Positions 8,667-16,809 of a stretch of 46,549 nt of DNA are shown one piece after another (the first letter of the stretch is position 1; every line of letters begins with the position of its first letter). Source of the stretch: Arcobacteraceae bacterium (GTDB lineage Bacteria; Campylobacterota; Campylobacteria; Campylobacterales; Arcobacteraceae); contig JALNYH010000016.1 of the NCBI GenBank assembly GCA_023229945.1, positions 1-46,549 on the forward strand, given 5' to 3'. Below the pieces are notes generated by a model, which saw only the letters and a program-made list of their open reading frames with translations, ran no database searches and had not been told where the DNA came from. The position numbers and the translations under genes were made by a program.

Positions 8667-10495
8667 TAGCTAAGCTCTTGTAGTTTTTTATCATATTCTA
8701 CGGTCAATTCATCAAGTTTGTATTGAGTAGCAGTCAATATTTCAAACTTATCTTCAATCTCTTTTTCATATTTTGAAACGACTTTAGAAAGTTCTAAAAC
8801 TTTTGTATTATCTGTTTTATTTGTAGCATCCATTAGAGCTGATTTTGTAGATTCTAGTAAATCTTCTATTTTTACTATCTCGGATTCTATGTGGTCAATC
8901 TCTTTTTTCATAGGGCTTAATGCTTTACTTTTTTCCAAAACCAAAGCACTTCTTAGCTTTTTGTTCTCTTGTTTATTTACTTTTACTTTTTTTGGTTTTG
9001 ACTCATTTACCTCGTCTTCCCAACCTATTTTTTCCAAGAACTCATCATAAGTTCCATCAAAATATGTAGCACCTTCACTAGCAAAAACAATAAGTCTATC
9101 ACAAACAGCACGAAGTAGCTCTTCGGAGTGAGTTACTATGATACTAGAGCCTTCAAAGTTTTTGATAGCTTTAGTAAGGGCTTCTATAGAGTCCATATCA
9201 AGGTGGTTTGTAGGCTCATCTAGGAACAATAGATTTACTTCTTTTGCCAAAATTTTACCCAACATTACACGGCTTTTTTCCCCACCAGAAAGTAGTGATA
9301 TTTTCTTTTTAGCATTATCCCCACTAAACATCATCAAACCACAAATACCTCTTACATTACCCTCTCCAAGCTTTGAATTGACAGAGTATATCTCATCAAT
9401 AATTGTATTTTTTGGATTTAAGTGTGAAATATTTGTTTGACCAAAATGTCCAAAAGTTGTCGAGTTGTTGTACTCTATGTTTCCACTTAGTGCTTTTAGT
9501 TCACCTGCTATTACATTGAGAAGAGTTGATTTACCTTTACCATTTTTACCGATGATTCCCAAAGTCTCACCCTTTTGCAATGTAAAAGATATATCACGAA
9601 ACAAAACATTATCAGGTGTATATCCAAAACTCACATCTTTCACATCAAGAAGTATTTTTGCTGGTGTATCTTTGAATTTGAAATCAAAATTTAGAGTATT
9701 GTCATATCCCAAATCTTCCAAAACATCCATTTTCTCTAGTTGTTTAACTTTTGATTGAGCAAGAGCTGCTGTAGAAGCCCTTGCTTTGTTTCTTGAAATA
9801 AAATCTTCAAGCTCTTTTATTTTCTTATCTTGAGCTACTTTTTGCTTTTCATAGTGTTCTTCATTTGCACTAAGTTGCTCATAAAACTTATGTGTATCAC
9901 CTTTTATAAAAAACATCCCTTTTCTAATAATCCCCATAGTATGAGTGCTAACACTATCCATGAAATCTCTATCATGTGTGATAAGTATCACTTCTCCATC
10001 AAAAGCTTTCAAAAACTCTTTTAGCCATCTAAGAGATACAATATCAAGGTAGTTGGTAGGCTCATCAAGAAGTAGCATACTAGGTTCAGTCAAAAGCAAT
10101 TTAGCAAGATTTATTCTGATTTGATAACCACCTGAGAAAGAAAGTGGATCTTTTTCTAGGTCCTCATGAGAAAACCCTAACCCAAAAAGTATTTTTTCAA
10201 CTTTATAAATACTATACTTATCATCTTCACTAAGAGCCAATGCTGTCTCATCCAATAAAGTCTTTTCAGTAAAATGCAAATACTGCTTCAATGCACCTAT
10301 TTTATACCCTTTTGGTATAATAATCTCCCCACTATCAGGCTGTTCTTCACCAAGGATAAGTTTGAAAAGTGTAGATTTTCCACTACCATTTCGTCCTACA
10401 AGCCCTATCTTATTGCCATAATTCATTCTTAAATTCAATTCACTAAAAAGCTCATTACTAGCAAAACTTTTTGATACATTTACAAGTTCTATCAT
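8666..10495 (-). CDS. ABC-F family ATPase (Uup/YheS-like)
   Basis: 609 residues with two nucleotide-binding domains and no membrane segment. Domain 1 has Walker A GRNGSGKST, signature SFSGGYQIRINLAK and Walker B LLLDEPTNYLD. Domain 2 has Walker A GKNGKGKST, signature LSGGEKSRVMLGK and Walker B LFLDEPTNHLD. The linker (about 205-260) is charged and helical, and a coiled-coil tail (about 500-609) follows. ABC-F proteins act on ribosomes; the Uup/YheS type is the closest fit, but the tail alone does not settle the subclass. The ATG at 10495 has only a weak GAGAAAT site. Confidence 0.9.
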   Translation of the reverse strand: MIELVNVSKSFASNELFSELNLRMNYGNKIGLVGRNGSGKSTLFKLILGEEQPDSGEIIIPKGYKIGALKQYLHFTEKTLLDETALALSEDDKYSIYKVEKILFGLGFSHEDLEKDPLSFSGGYQIRINLAKLLLTEPSMLLLDEPTNYLDIVSLRWLKEFLKAFDGEVILITHDRDFMDSVSTHTMGIIRKGMFFIKGDTHKFYEQLSANEEHYEKQKVAQDKKIKELEDFISRNKARASTAALAQSKVKQLEKMDVLEDLGYDNTLNFDFKFKDTPAKILLDVKDVSFGYTPDNVLFRDISFTLQKGETLGIIGKNGKGKSTLLNVIAGELKALSGNIEYNNSTTFGHFGQTNISHLNPKNTIIDEIYSVNSKLGEGNVRGICGLMMFSGDNAKKKISLLSGGEKSRVMLGKILAKEVNLLFLDEPTNHLDMDSIEALTKAIKNFEGSSIIVTHSEELLRAVCDRLIVFASEGATYFDGTYDEFLEKIGWEDEVNESKPKKVKVNKQENKKLRSALVLEKSKALSPMKKEIDHIESEIVKIEDLLESTKSALMDATNKTDNTKVLELSKVVSKYEKEIEDKFEILTATQYKLDELTVEYDKKLQELS

Positions 10496-10557
10496 ATTTC
10501 TCGTCTTTTATATTTATTTTTTGTATTATATCTAAAAGTTGCTTTTGGTGTGGATAA

Positions 10558-10643
10558 GTCGTGAATCGTGAATCTTGAGTTGTGGGAACCCCAGATTTAT
10601 CTGGGCTTGTCTTAATTTCTTCACCAGATAAATCTGGCGTTCC
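10558..10643. repeat. Composite repeat: CGTGAATC octamers plus two facing CCAGATTTATCTGG palindromes
   Basis: CGTGAATC units begin at 10560. They are followed by two palindromes in opposite orientation, 10585-10605 and 10624-10643, each able to fold by itself (CCAGAT, TT, ATCTGG) and on the other. The 29 bases at 10585-10613 recur exactly at 26084-26112 inside the folK-mnmA gene. With the next element this fills the only gene-free stretch over 300 bases in the window (10496-10873). I see no gene in it. Confidence 0.85.
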
Positions 10644-10673
10644 AAAAATCCAAAATAGCTATAAAAGAAGAAC

Positions 10674-10874
10674 TTTTTAGTAAAGTTCAAGGCGGAAGAA
10701 AAATAAAACAAGGAGTTTACCAAGAGACACAAAAATTGATTTAGTATGTATAATTTTTAGTAAAATTCAAGGCAGAAGCTAGATAAATCTAGGAGTTTAC
10801 TCTAGTAAATGACGACGATTTATCTAGCTTCCAACGCAGAAGTTTGCAAAAAGTATGCTACTAAATCAATTTTT
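10674..10874. repeat. Nested palindromic element at the 3' end of degP, with a partial second copy
   Basis: A perfect 16-bp inverted repeat (10731-10746 and 10859-10874) encloses a second inverted repeat, GAAGCTAGATAAATC with its exact complement. The right arm reaches the first base of the degP stop codon. A diverged copy of the left inner sequence (AGTAAAGTTCAAGGCGGAAG) lies just outside at about 10679-10698. No transposase is present. It looks like a small non-autonomous palindromic element. Confidence 0.7.
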
Positions 10875-12244
10875 TAGTCGCAAACTACTAAAAAAGTTCT
10901 GTTATCTCTTTGGATATAGACTCTTTTTTTACCTTTGTAAGTCTCCAAAGCTTTATTCAAATCTTTCAGACTAGCTATTGGCATATTCTCTATTTGGATT
11001 ACCATATCATTGACCACGAACCCTTTTTTTGCAGCTTTTGAGTTTGGTTCTACTTCAACTACCACGACACTGCCATCAGCTTCTTTTACCTTTAAGCCAT
11101 TAAAAAGTTTCATATCACCATTTGAAATAGCAACTTTTTCATCATCTAGTGTTGTTAGAGTTGTGTTTGTAATTAGTGTTTTTTTATCTCTTATAAATCT
11201 AATAGAAATATTTGTATTTGGTAGCATCATCCCTATTTTATTTCTCAAATCACTCGCATCAGTTACTGGTTTTGAATCAATTTCTATTATCAAATCACCT
11301 CTTTTTAGACCAGCTTTATCTGCTGGTGAGTCTTTTTGGATATCCATTACAAGTGCACCTGATTTGTTTAGGTAAAACTCTTTTAAATCAGCTGTAATAT
11401 CACCTATACTAACACCTAAATATCCTCTTTTTACCACACCATCTGCTATAAGAGCTAGGGAAATAGTTTTGACCATATTAGATGGGATTGCAAACCCAAT
11501 CCCCACATTTCCACCACTTCTACTTATAATAGCTGTATTTATCCCTACTAAAGCACCTCTACTATCGACCAATGCACCACCACTATTTCCTGGATTTATA
11601 CTTGCATCTGTTTGAATATAGTTTTCGTACGCATTTATTCCTACACCGCTTTTATTAAGTGCTGATACAATACCGCTTGTTACTGTACCACCTACTCCAA
11701 AAGGGTTTCCAATTGCAAATACTACATCACCTTCTCTAACTGCATTGGAATCAGCAAATTTTATAAATGAAAGATTTTTTAAATCCACTTTAATAATAGC
11801 CACATCACTTTTGGGGTCAGTTCCTATAAGTTTTGCTTTGTGTTCAGTTGTACTATCTCCTGCTAGTGTCACAGAGATTTCATCTGCACCATCAACTACA
11901 TGGCTATTTGTGATAATATATCCATCACTACTTACGACAACTCCACTTCCCAAAGCTCTTTCAACTCTATCTTGAGGTATTACATCACCAAAGCCTTTGA
12001 AAAATTCTCTAAATAATGGGTCATTAAAAAAAGGCATTTGTCTCAAATCTGCTTGTTGGACAGTTTTATGTGTAGAGATATTCACAACTGCTTTTTTTGC
12101 ATCTTTTATAGAATCATAATAAGATATTACAACGCCTTGTTTGGGAACTTCTCTTATGAAATCTTTTTGGGCATCTTCAATTTTTAGTGCAAATAGACTA
12201 TTACTTAAAAACACCACCATTGCTAAGTTTACAAATAGTTTCAT
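10874..12244 (-). CDS. degP: Periplasmic Do-like serine protease DegP/HtrA
   Basis: 456 residues. A signal peptide covers about the first 20 residues, ending near NSLFA. The trypsin-like domain has the catalytic His in TNSHVVDGA, Asp in KSDVAIIK and Ser in NPGNSGGALV. Two PDZ domains follow (about 260-350 and 365-455). It degrades or refolds damaged envelope proteins. ATG at 12244 is preferred because GGAG lies 6 bases upstream; the longer reading from TTG at 12250 would have no spacer. The start lies 44 bases inside the tilS reading frame. The 3' end runs into a nested palindrome. Confidence 0.95.
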   Translation of the reverse strand: MKLFVNLAMVVFLSNSLFALKIEDAQKDFIREVPKQGVVISYYDSIKDAKKAVVNISTHKTVQQADLRQMPFFNDPLFREFFKGFGDVIPQDRVERALGSGVVVSSDGYIITNSHVVDGADEISVTLAGDSTTEHKAKLIGTDPKSDVAIIKVDLKNLSFIKFADSNAVREGDVVFAIGNPFGVGGTVTSGIVSALNKSGVGINAYENYIQTDASINPGNSGGALVDSRGALVGINTAIISRSGGNVGIGFAIPSNMVKTISLALIADGVVKRGYLGVSIGDITADLKEFYLNKSGALVMDIQKDSPADKAGLKRGDLIIEIDSKPVTDASDLRNKIGMMLPNTNISIRFIRDKKTLITNTTLTTLDDEKVAISNGDMKLFNGLKVKEADGSVVVVEVEPNSKAAKKGFVVNDMVIQIENMPIASLKDLNKALETYKGKKRVYIQRDNRTFLVVCD

Positions 12245-13178
12245 TTTCAACTCCTATATATTTCAAATATGTTCTGATAAATTTTGGAATTTTGTTTACT
12301 CTACAAAGTTCTTTATATGACTTGTCAAGTATCGTATCATTTTTAGGTGCAATCCATATAAGATTCTTCTGTAAAGCTATACAAAATAAGTTTTTAATAA
12401 TAATTTCTTTTTGCTTTAAAATCTCTTTTTTTTGCAAACTACTTAGTACAATTTTTCTTTTTTTTAGCTCTTGATCTATGATTCTAAGAGCCAAATTGTC
12501 ATCTCCCTCATACTTAAATAAAACAAAATCTTCAATTACAAATTGTTGAATATTATCTTCATTATATAGAGTTTTCAAATCCTCTTTTAGATACTGAAAA
12601 CTTCTTTTGATACCACTACCAAACTCACCAATAAGCTCATTTGCAAACTTTGCCCTGAAATAGTTTCTTTTGTATTTTGTATCAATATTTGAGCTATCTA
12701 TGAAGTATTTTATATTTCTTTTATCCAAATACTCTATAAGCTCATCTTTAGTATATTCTAAAACTGGGCGGTAGATTTCGTATCCATTTCTTATGGTTTT
12801 TTCCTGAAGTCCTATAAGCTCTTTCAATCCAGCCCCACGACTCAACTGCATCAAAAACCATTCCAATTGGTCATTGAGCTGATGTGCCATAATAAGTCTT
12901 GAATAACCTTCGTTTTGGATGATTTCTTCAAAAAATTCATATCTTATATCTCTAGCTTTTGCTTCAAAATTACTATTGTCTAAATCTTCTACAGTTTTTA
13001 TAAAAATCTTTTTATTATACCTTGTTGCTAGTTCTTTTGCATAAGCAACTTCATCTTTACTTTGGTCTCTCATACAATAATCAACTATTGCAATATCAAA
13101 TTCAAGCCCCTCTTCCATCAACATAAAAAAAAGTGCCGTAGAATCAACACCTGCGGAAAATGCTAATAAATTTTTCAT
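12201..13178 (-). CDS. tilS: tRNA(Ile)-lysidine synthetase TilS
   Basis: 325 residues, the short form without a long C-terminal extension. It attaches lysine to C34 of the AUA-reading tRNA-Ile using ATP, and is essential. The PP-loop is SAGVDSTAL near the N-terminus, with Ala where most members have Gly (SGGxDS). The following MAHQLNDQLEWFLMQLSRGAG segment, read in two pieces, fits the TilS tRNA-binding region. The ATG overlaps the stop of the upstream gene by 4 bp (ATGA), and its 3' end overlaps degP. Confidence 0.92.
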   Translation of the reverse strand: MKNLLAFSAGVDSTALFFMLMEEGLEFDIAIVDYCMRDQSKDEVAYAKELATRYNKKIFIKTVEDLDNSNFEAKARDIRYEFFEEIIQNEGYSRLIMAHQLNDQLEWFLMQLSRGAGLKELIGLQEKTIRNGYEIYRPVLEYTKDELIEYLDKRNIKYFIDSSNIDTKYKRNYFRAKFANELIGEFGSGIKRSFQYLKEDLKTLYNEDNIQQFVIEDFVLFKYEGDDNLALRIIDQELKKRKIVLSSLQKKEILKQKEIIIKNLFCIALQKNLIWIAPKNDTILDKSYKELCRVNKIPKFIRTYLKYIGVENETICKLSNGGVFK

Positions 13179-13948
13179 TTAAAAATACCTTTAAAAGGAT
13201 CAACAGAAGCAACATGAGATGATACAGTAGCAATTTTCCCAACTTCTCGTTTTGCACTTTGGTCTATTGGCTTGATTTTATTTCCTATACTCATACTTTC
13301 ATCCCCACCAACAGAAATATTTCCATAATTTTTTAATTTTTGTTTAGCTTCAAATATAGCTATCAACTCATCAATATCAATTTGGTCAATATGTTCTAAT
13401 ATATTATCTAATGTCTCTTTATTAACTCTACTTTTATACAACTGCTCTATAATTTCAATAAATTTATAGCTATGATATTTTTGTGCCATATCTTCCAATT
13501 CATCTTTTGAAACACCATTTATATACTGATCAAAAATAAATTCTACAGCATCTTTTAAATCATGATTAGTTTGTGTTCCATTATCATGGTTTGTTGGCAG
13601 TTGATGTTCATTAAACTCATGATGTGGTGGAGTATATGGAACTTCTAATTCTTGAATTTCTATTTCAAATTTCAAAAACAACTCATTCAAATCATTTTCA
13701 AGCCCACTCAGTGTAAAAAATCTTAGCAAATATTGATTGTCTTTATATGGCAAAACAATTTCTTTTTCACTAACAATCAAAGAAATATCACTTTTAACAC
13801 TATTTGTCACAAAATCTTTTTGAAAAATACTGTATATATGAAAAACACTATTATATTTTTTCCTAGATTCATCAATAAATTCATCCACAATCTTTTTTTG
13901 CACTTCATTCAAATCTAAATCTACAAAATAAATCGTAAGTGAATACAT
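13175..13948 (-). CDS. Unknown protein upstream of tilS
   Basis: 257 residues, not recognised. The N-terminal half reads like a mixed alpha/beta domain (YSLTIYFVDLDLNEVQ; DISLIVSEKEIVLPY). A His/Asn/Pro-rich linker lies at about 105-130 (PPHHEFNEHQLPTNHDN). The C-terminal half is helical and acidic (DELEDMAQKYHSYKFIEII; NILEHIDQIDIDELIAIFEA). No signal peptide or membrane segment is visible. ATG at 13948 has AGGAG 5 bases upstream. The 4-bp overlap with tilS implies co-expression. Confidence 0.7.
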   Translation of the reverse strand: MYSLTIYFVDLDLNEVQKKIVDEFIDESRKKYNSVFHIYSIFQKDFVTNSVKSDISLIVSEKEIVLPYKDNQYLLRFFTLSGLENDLNELFLKFEIEIQELEVPYTPPHHEFNEHQLPTNHDNGTQTNHDLKDAVEFIFDQYINGVSKDELEDMAQKYHSYKFIEIIEQLYKSRVNKETLDNILEHIDQIDIDELIAIFEAKQKLKNYGNISVGGDESMSIGNKIKPIDQSAKREVGKIATVSSHVASVDPFKGIFK

Positions 13949-13965
13949 CTTGACTCCTTGTATTT

Positions 13966-14067
13966 AGTTTGTAGAGTTTAGGTTGTAGTTTGTAGGTGGT
14001 AGGTGGTAGAGAAGACAGTAAAACAACACCAACCCATCTACCACCTACCCTCTACAACCTACCATCT
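13966..14067. repeat. Heptamer inverted repeat at the 3' end of rimO
   Basis: AGGTGGT units at 13994-14007 face CTACCACCTACC and CTCTACAACCTACC around 14036-14065, giving an imperfect stem across about 30 bases. The right arm supplies the last RimO codons and its stop (GGT AGG TTG TAG on the minus strand). Confidence 0.85.
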
Positions 14068-15374
14068 AATATTGTAGCTACTAATTTATCCCCTACCATT
14101 TCCGTAATTTTAGCTTGATAAATCTTACCATAAGCTATCTCTTCATCTATTTCTTTATCATTTATTAGTATCTCACCATCTATTTCAGGTGCCCATAAAA
14201 GCTCTTTAGCACTTAGTAAAAACTCATGTTCTTCACTGAGTCCATCTACTACTACATCTACTATTTTACCAACTTCTTTTTTGAAAGATGCTTTTGTGGT
14301 TTTTGATATGATTTTGCCTAGTTCTTTTGCTCTTTTATCAATTATCTTAGCATCTATTTTTTGTTTTGATTTGATAGCACTAGTACCTTCTTCATCACTA
14401 TAACTAAATACATTAGCTCTATCAAATTCAAACTCTTTGACAAAGCTTTTCAGTTCTTCAAAATCTTCTTCACTCTCCCCTGGATGACCTACTATAAATG
14501 TACTTCGTATAAAAGCATTTGGCACTTTTCTCATCTCGTCCAAAAGCTCTTTGATTTTATCACTTCCCTTGCCTCTTTTCATCAATTTTAGCATATTTTG
14601 TGAAATGTGTTGCAACGGCATATCAAAGTAGTTGTGTACTACTTTTGAATTAGCTATTTTTTTGATAAGTTTTTTTGTAGTCGTTGATGGATAAAGATAT
14701 AGTATTCTAGCACTCTTAATACCTTCTATACTATCTATCAAATCTATAAGTTGCTCTAGTCCGTCATTTATATCATGGTCTCTTAGATAGCTAGAACTAT
14801 CTTGACTCACAAAACTAAAATCATAAAAACCTTGTTTGACCAAAGATGTAAGCTCTTTTTTTACAGATTCCAAAGTACGGCTATAAAGCTTCCCTTTAAA
14901 AAATGGAATTGCACAAAATGCACATGATTGATTGCACCCTTCACTAAGCTTGATATATGCGTGATAGTTTGAGTTTGTTACTACTCTTTCAACCTCGTCA
15001 TTTGCCAAGAAAACTTTTGGGCTAAACTGACTTCTTTTGTGTTCTACAAGCTCATCTATCACATCATAATCGCCCACACCAGTAAATATATCTACCTCTT
15101 TAAGCTCATCTGCCAACTCATCTTTGTATCTTTGGCTAAGACACCCAGCCATCACAAGCACGGAGCTTTCTTTTCTTTGGTCGTGAAGATTGAAAATAGT
15201 ATTCAAACTCTCCTCTTTAGCACTTTCTATAAACCCACAAGTATTTACTATTATCAAATCAGCCACACTAGCATCATCTGTCATCTCATAACTTTTAAGT
15301 CGCCCTAGCATCACCTCAGAATCAATCAAATTCTTAGTACAACCAAGACTAACCAAATGTAATTTTTTACTCAT
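14052..15374 (-). CDS. rimO: Ribosomal protein S12 methylthiotransferase RimO
   Basis: 440 residues. It adds a methylthio group to an Asp of ribosomal protein S12 with two iron-sulfur clusters. The N-terminal UPF0004 domain has the three cluster Cys at 12, 46 and 78 (LGCTKN, NTCGF, AGCLS). The radical-SAM triad is C147, C151, C154 (EGCNQSCAFC). A TRAM domain closes the protein. The C-terminal residues DGRL and the stop are encoded by a dispersed heptamer repeat, so the natural end may have been replaced. Start ATG at 15374 follows AAAGGTAAAGAAG. Confidence 0.95.
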   Translation of the reverse strand: MSKKLHLVSLGCTKNLIDSEVMLGRLKSYEMTDDASVADLIIVNTCGFIESAKEESLNTIFNLHDQRKESSVLVMAGCLSQRYKDELADELKEVDIFTGVGDYDVIDELVEHKRSQFSPKVFLANDEVERVVTNSNYHAYIKLSEGCNQSCAFCAIPFFKGKLYSRTLESVKKELTSLVKQGFYDFSFVSQDSSSYLRDHDINDGLEQLIDLIDSIEGIKSARILYLYPSTTTKKLIKKIANSKVVHNYFDMPLQHISQNMLKLMKRGKGSDKIKELLDEMRKVPNAFIRSTFIVGHPGESEEDFEELKSFVKEFEFDRANVFSYSDEEGTSAIKSKQKIDAKIIDKRAKELGKIISKTTKASFKKEVGKIVDVVVDGLSEEHEFLLSAKELLWAPEIDGEILINDKEIDEEIAYGKIYQAKITEMVGDKLVATILDGRL

Positions 15375-15388
15375 TCTTCTTTACCTTT

Positions 15389-15417
15389 CTCAGTAGCTCA
15401 GTTTCTCAGTCACTCAG
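15389..15417. repeat. CTCAG octamer array, four units
   Basis: CTCAG occurs at 15389, 15397, 15405 and 15413, an 8-bp period with variable spacer bases. It lies between the panC stop (8 bases away) and the rimO start, and partly overlaps the rimO leader. Confidence 0.8.
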
Positions 15418-15424
15418 GACTTCT

Positions 15425-16249
15425 TCAAATCCAAATATTATCTATCAGCCGAGTCACCCCAAGCCTTGCAGCCACTAATATAATAGTATTTTTAATCTCT
15501 ATTTTTTCTATTTTGTTAAACTCTCTATCCATAAAAGCAATATATTCAACATCCAACTCACACATTACATCACTCATCAAAGATTGCAAAACGCTCACAT
15601 CAAGTTCACCCATACCTATTTTTTTGGCTGCACTTTTAAGTGACTTTGATATAGCAAGAGCTTTTTGTCTTTCTTCATGGCTTAAATATACATTTCTACT
15701 ACTTAAAGCCAATCCATCACTATCACGGATTAGTTCACAAGGTACTATATTGATATCCATAAACAAATCTTTTACCATTTGTTGTATAAGGACTAGTTGT
15801 TGAGCATCTTTTTTACCAAAATACGCATTTGTAGGCTTTACTAGATTAAATAGCTTACAAACTACTCTTAAAACCCCATCAAAATGCCCTGGACGGATAA
15901 ACCCTTCAAGAATATACCCTTTTACACTAGGAGCTAAGATTTTGACTTCATCATCACCGTACATATCATTGATATTTGGCATAAACAATACATCTACTTT
16001 AGCAAGCTCACATATTTTTTTATCTACTTCATCTTTGCGTGGATACTTATCCAAATCTTCCCCAGCCAAAAACTGCGTAGGATTAACAAAAATAGATACT
16101 ACTACTATATCATTTTCATGTCTTGCACGCCTTATAAGACTTATATGCCCATCATGCAAAGCTCCCATTGTAGGAACGAACCCTATTGACTTATCATTAT
16201 ATTGTTTTAAAGTTTCTTTTAATTCACTAATTGTTTTTACTATTATCAA
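15425..16249 (-). CDS. panC: Pantothenate synthetase PanC
   Basis: 274 residues. It joins beta-alanine and pantoate with ATP to make pantothenate. Key motifs are VPTMGALHDGHISLIRRA (HIGH-type ATP site), FVNPTQF, YFGKKDAQQL (KMSKS-type lysine region) and LALSSRNVYLS. Length matches the family. The start is TTG at 16249: GAGG stands 7 bases upstream and no ATG fits the conserved N-terminus. It lies downstream of the sensor kinase/168-aa pair with a repeat in between. Confidence 0.95.
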   Translation of the reverse strand: MIIVKTISELKETLKQYNDKSIGFVPTMGALHDGHISLIRRARHENDIVVVSIFVNPTQFLAGEDLDKYPRKDEVDKKICELAKVDVLFMPNINDMYGDDEVKILAPSVKGYILEGFIRPGHFDGVLRVVCKLFNLVKPTNAYFGKKDAQQLVLIQQMVKDLFMDINIVPCELIRDSDGLALSSRNVYLSHEERQKALAISKSLKSAAKKIGMGELDVSVLQSLMSDVMCELDVEYIAFMDREFNKIEKIEIKNTIILVAARLGVTRLIDNIWI

Positions 16250-16278
16250 ACTATCACCTCTAAAAAATTTCTTACTAC

Positions 16279-16311
16279 TCTCTACAACCTACCATCTACT
16301 ATCTACAACCT
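16279..16311. repeat. Heptamer-family repeat at the 3' end of the 168-aa gene
   Basis: CTCTACAACCTACCATCTAC is followed by a second CTACAACCTA. The stop TAG of the 168-residue gene (minus strand, GTT AGG TTG TAG) is part of the repeat, as in rimO. Confidence 0.75.
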
Positions 16312-16809
16312 AACGCCATCATACTTATATATTATTCTCTCAGCAATATCTACCATTTGTATATTGATAGCCTTATACGAAACATCTTTTGCACTAATAA
16401 ACATCAAATCATATATCTCCCCATAAGTAAAAAGTGAGAAATACAGATACTCTTTTGATTTCCCCTCATGACCTAGCTCCAAAAACCAAGTTGCAAGAAG
16501 TGAAAAAAGTAACATTGCAGGGTTAAAAGGCTGACCAATTTTAATCTGTTTTGAAATTTCTTGATTTAAAAAAGTAAAATATTTCATAATAAGTCTTGCA
16601 TAAACATTCGCACCACTAGTATAAAATTCATCTTTATGCAAAGTTTTCAATATCTCTTTATAGACTTCAAAAGTTTTATTTTCAATAAAATCTTTGATTT
16701 CATCATCTACAAAAAATATCTTTTCTTCATTATCAATGTAGCTTTTAATAAGCTCTTTGGATAAAAGCAACAATGCTTCAGTTTTAATCTTTGAGATATT
16801 CAAAATCAT
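16303..16809 (-). CDS. Unknown protein coupled to a sensor kinase
   Basis: 168 residues, not recognised. It reads as a soluble helical protein, for example EALLLLSKELIKSYIDNEEK and MVDIAERIIYKYDG. There is no receiver-domain Asp/Lys pattern, so it is not a simple response regulator. The ATG overlaps the kinase stop (ATGA), suggesting obligate co-expression and possibly a partner role. The final residues VRL and the stop come from a dispersed repeat. Confidence 0.7.
   Translation of the reverse strand: MILNISKIKTEALLLLSKELIKSYIDNEEKIFFVDDEIKDFIENKTFEVYKEILKTLHKDEFYTSGANVYARLIMKYFTFLNQEISKQIKIGQPFNPAMLLFSLLATWFLELGHEGKSKEYLYFSLFTYGEIYDLMFISAKDVSYKAINIQMVDIAERIIYKYDGVRL

Noticed and set aside
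10532..10732. 66-aa minus-strand ORF
   Set aside because: It is made of the dispersed palindrome (it reads RQAQINLGF, as in the FolK-MnmA linker) and lacks a ribosome binding site.
10496..10873. tRNA or small RNA gene in the largest intergenic gap
   Set aside because: All structure there is explained by palindromic repeats; no cloverleaf or T-loop sequence was found.
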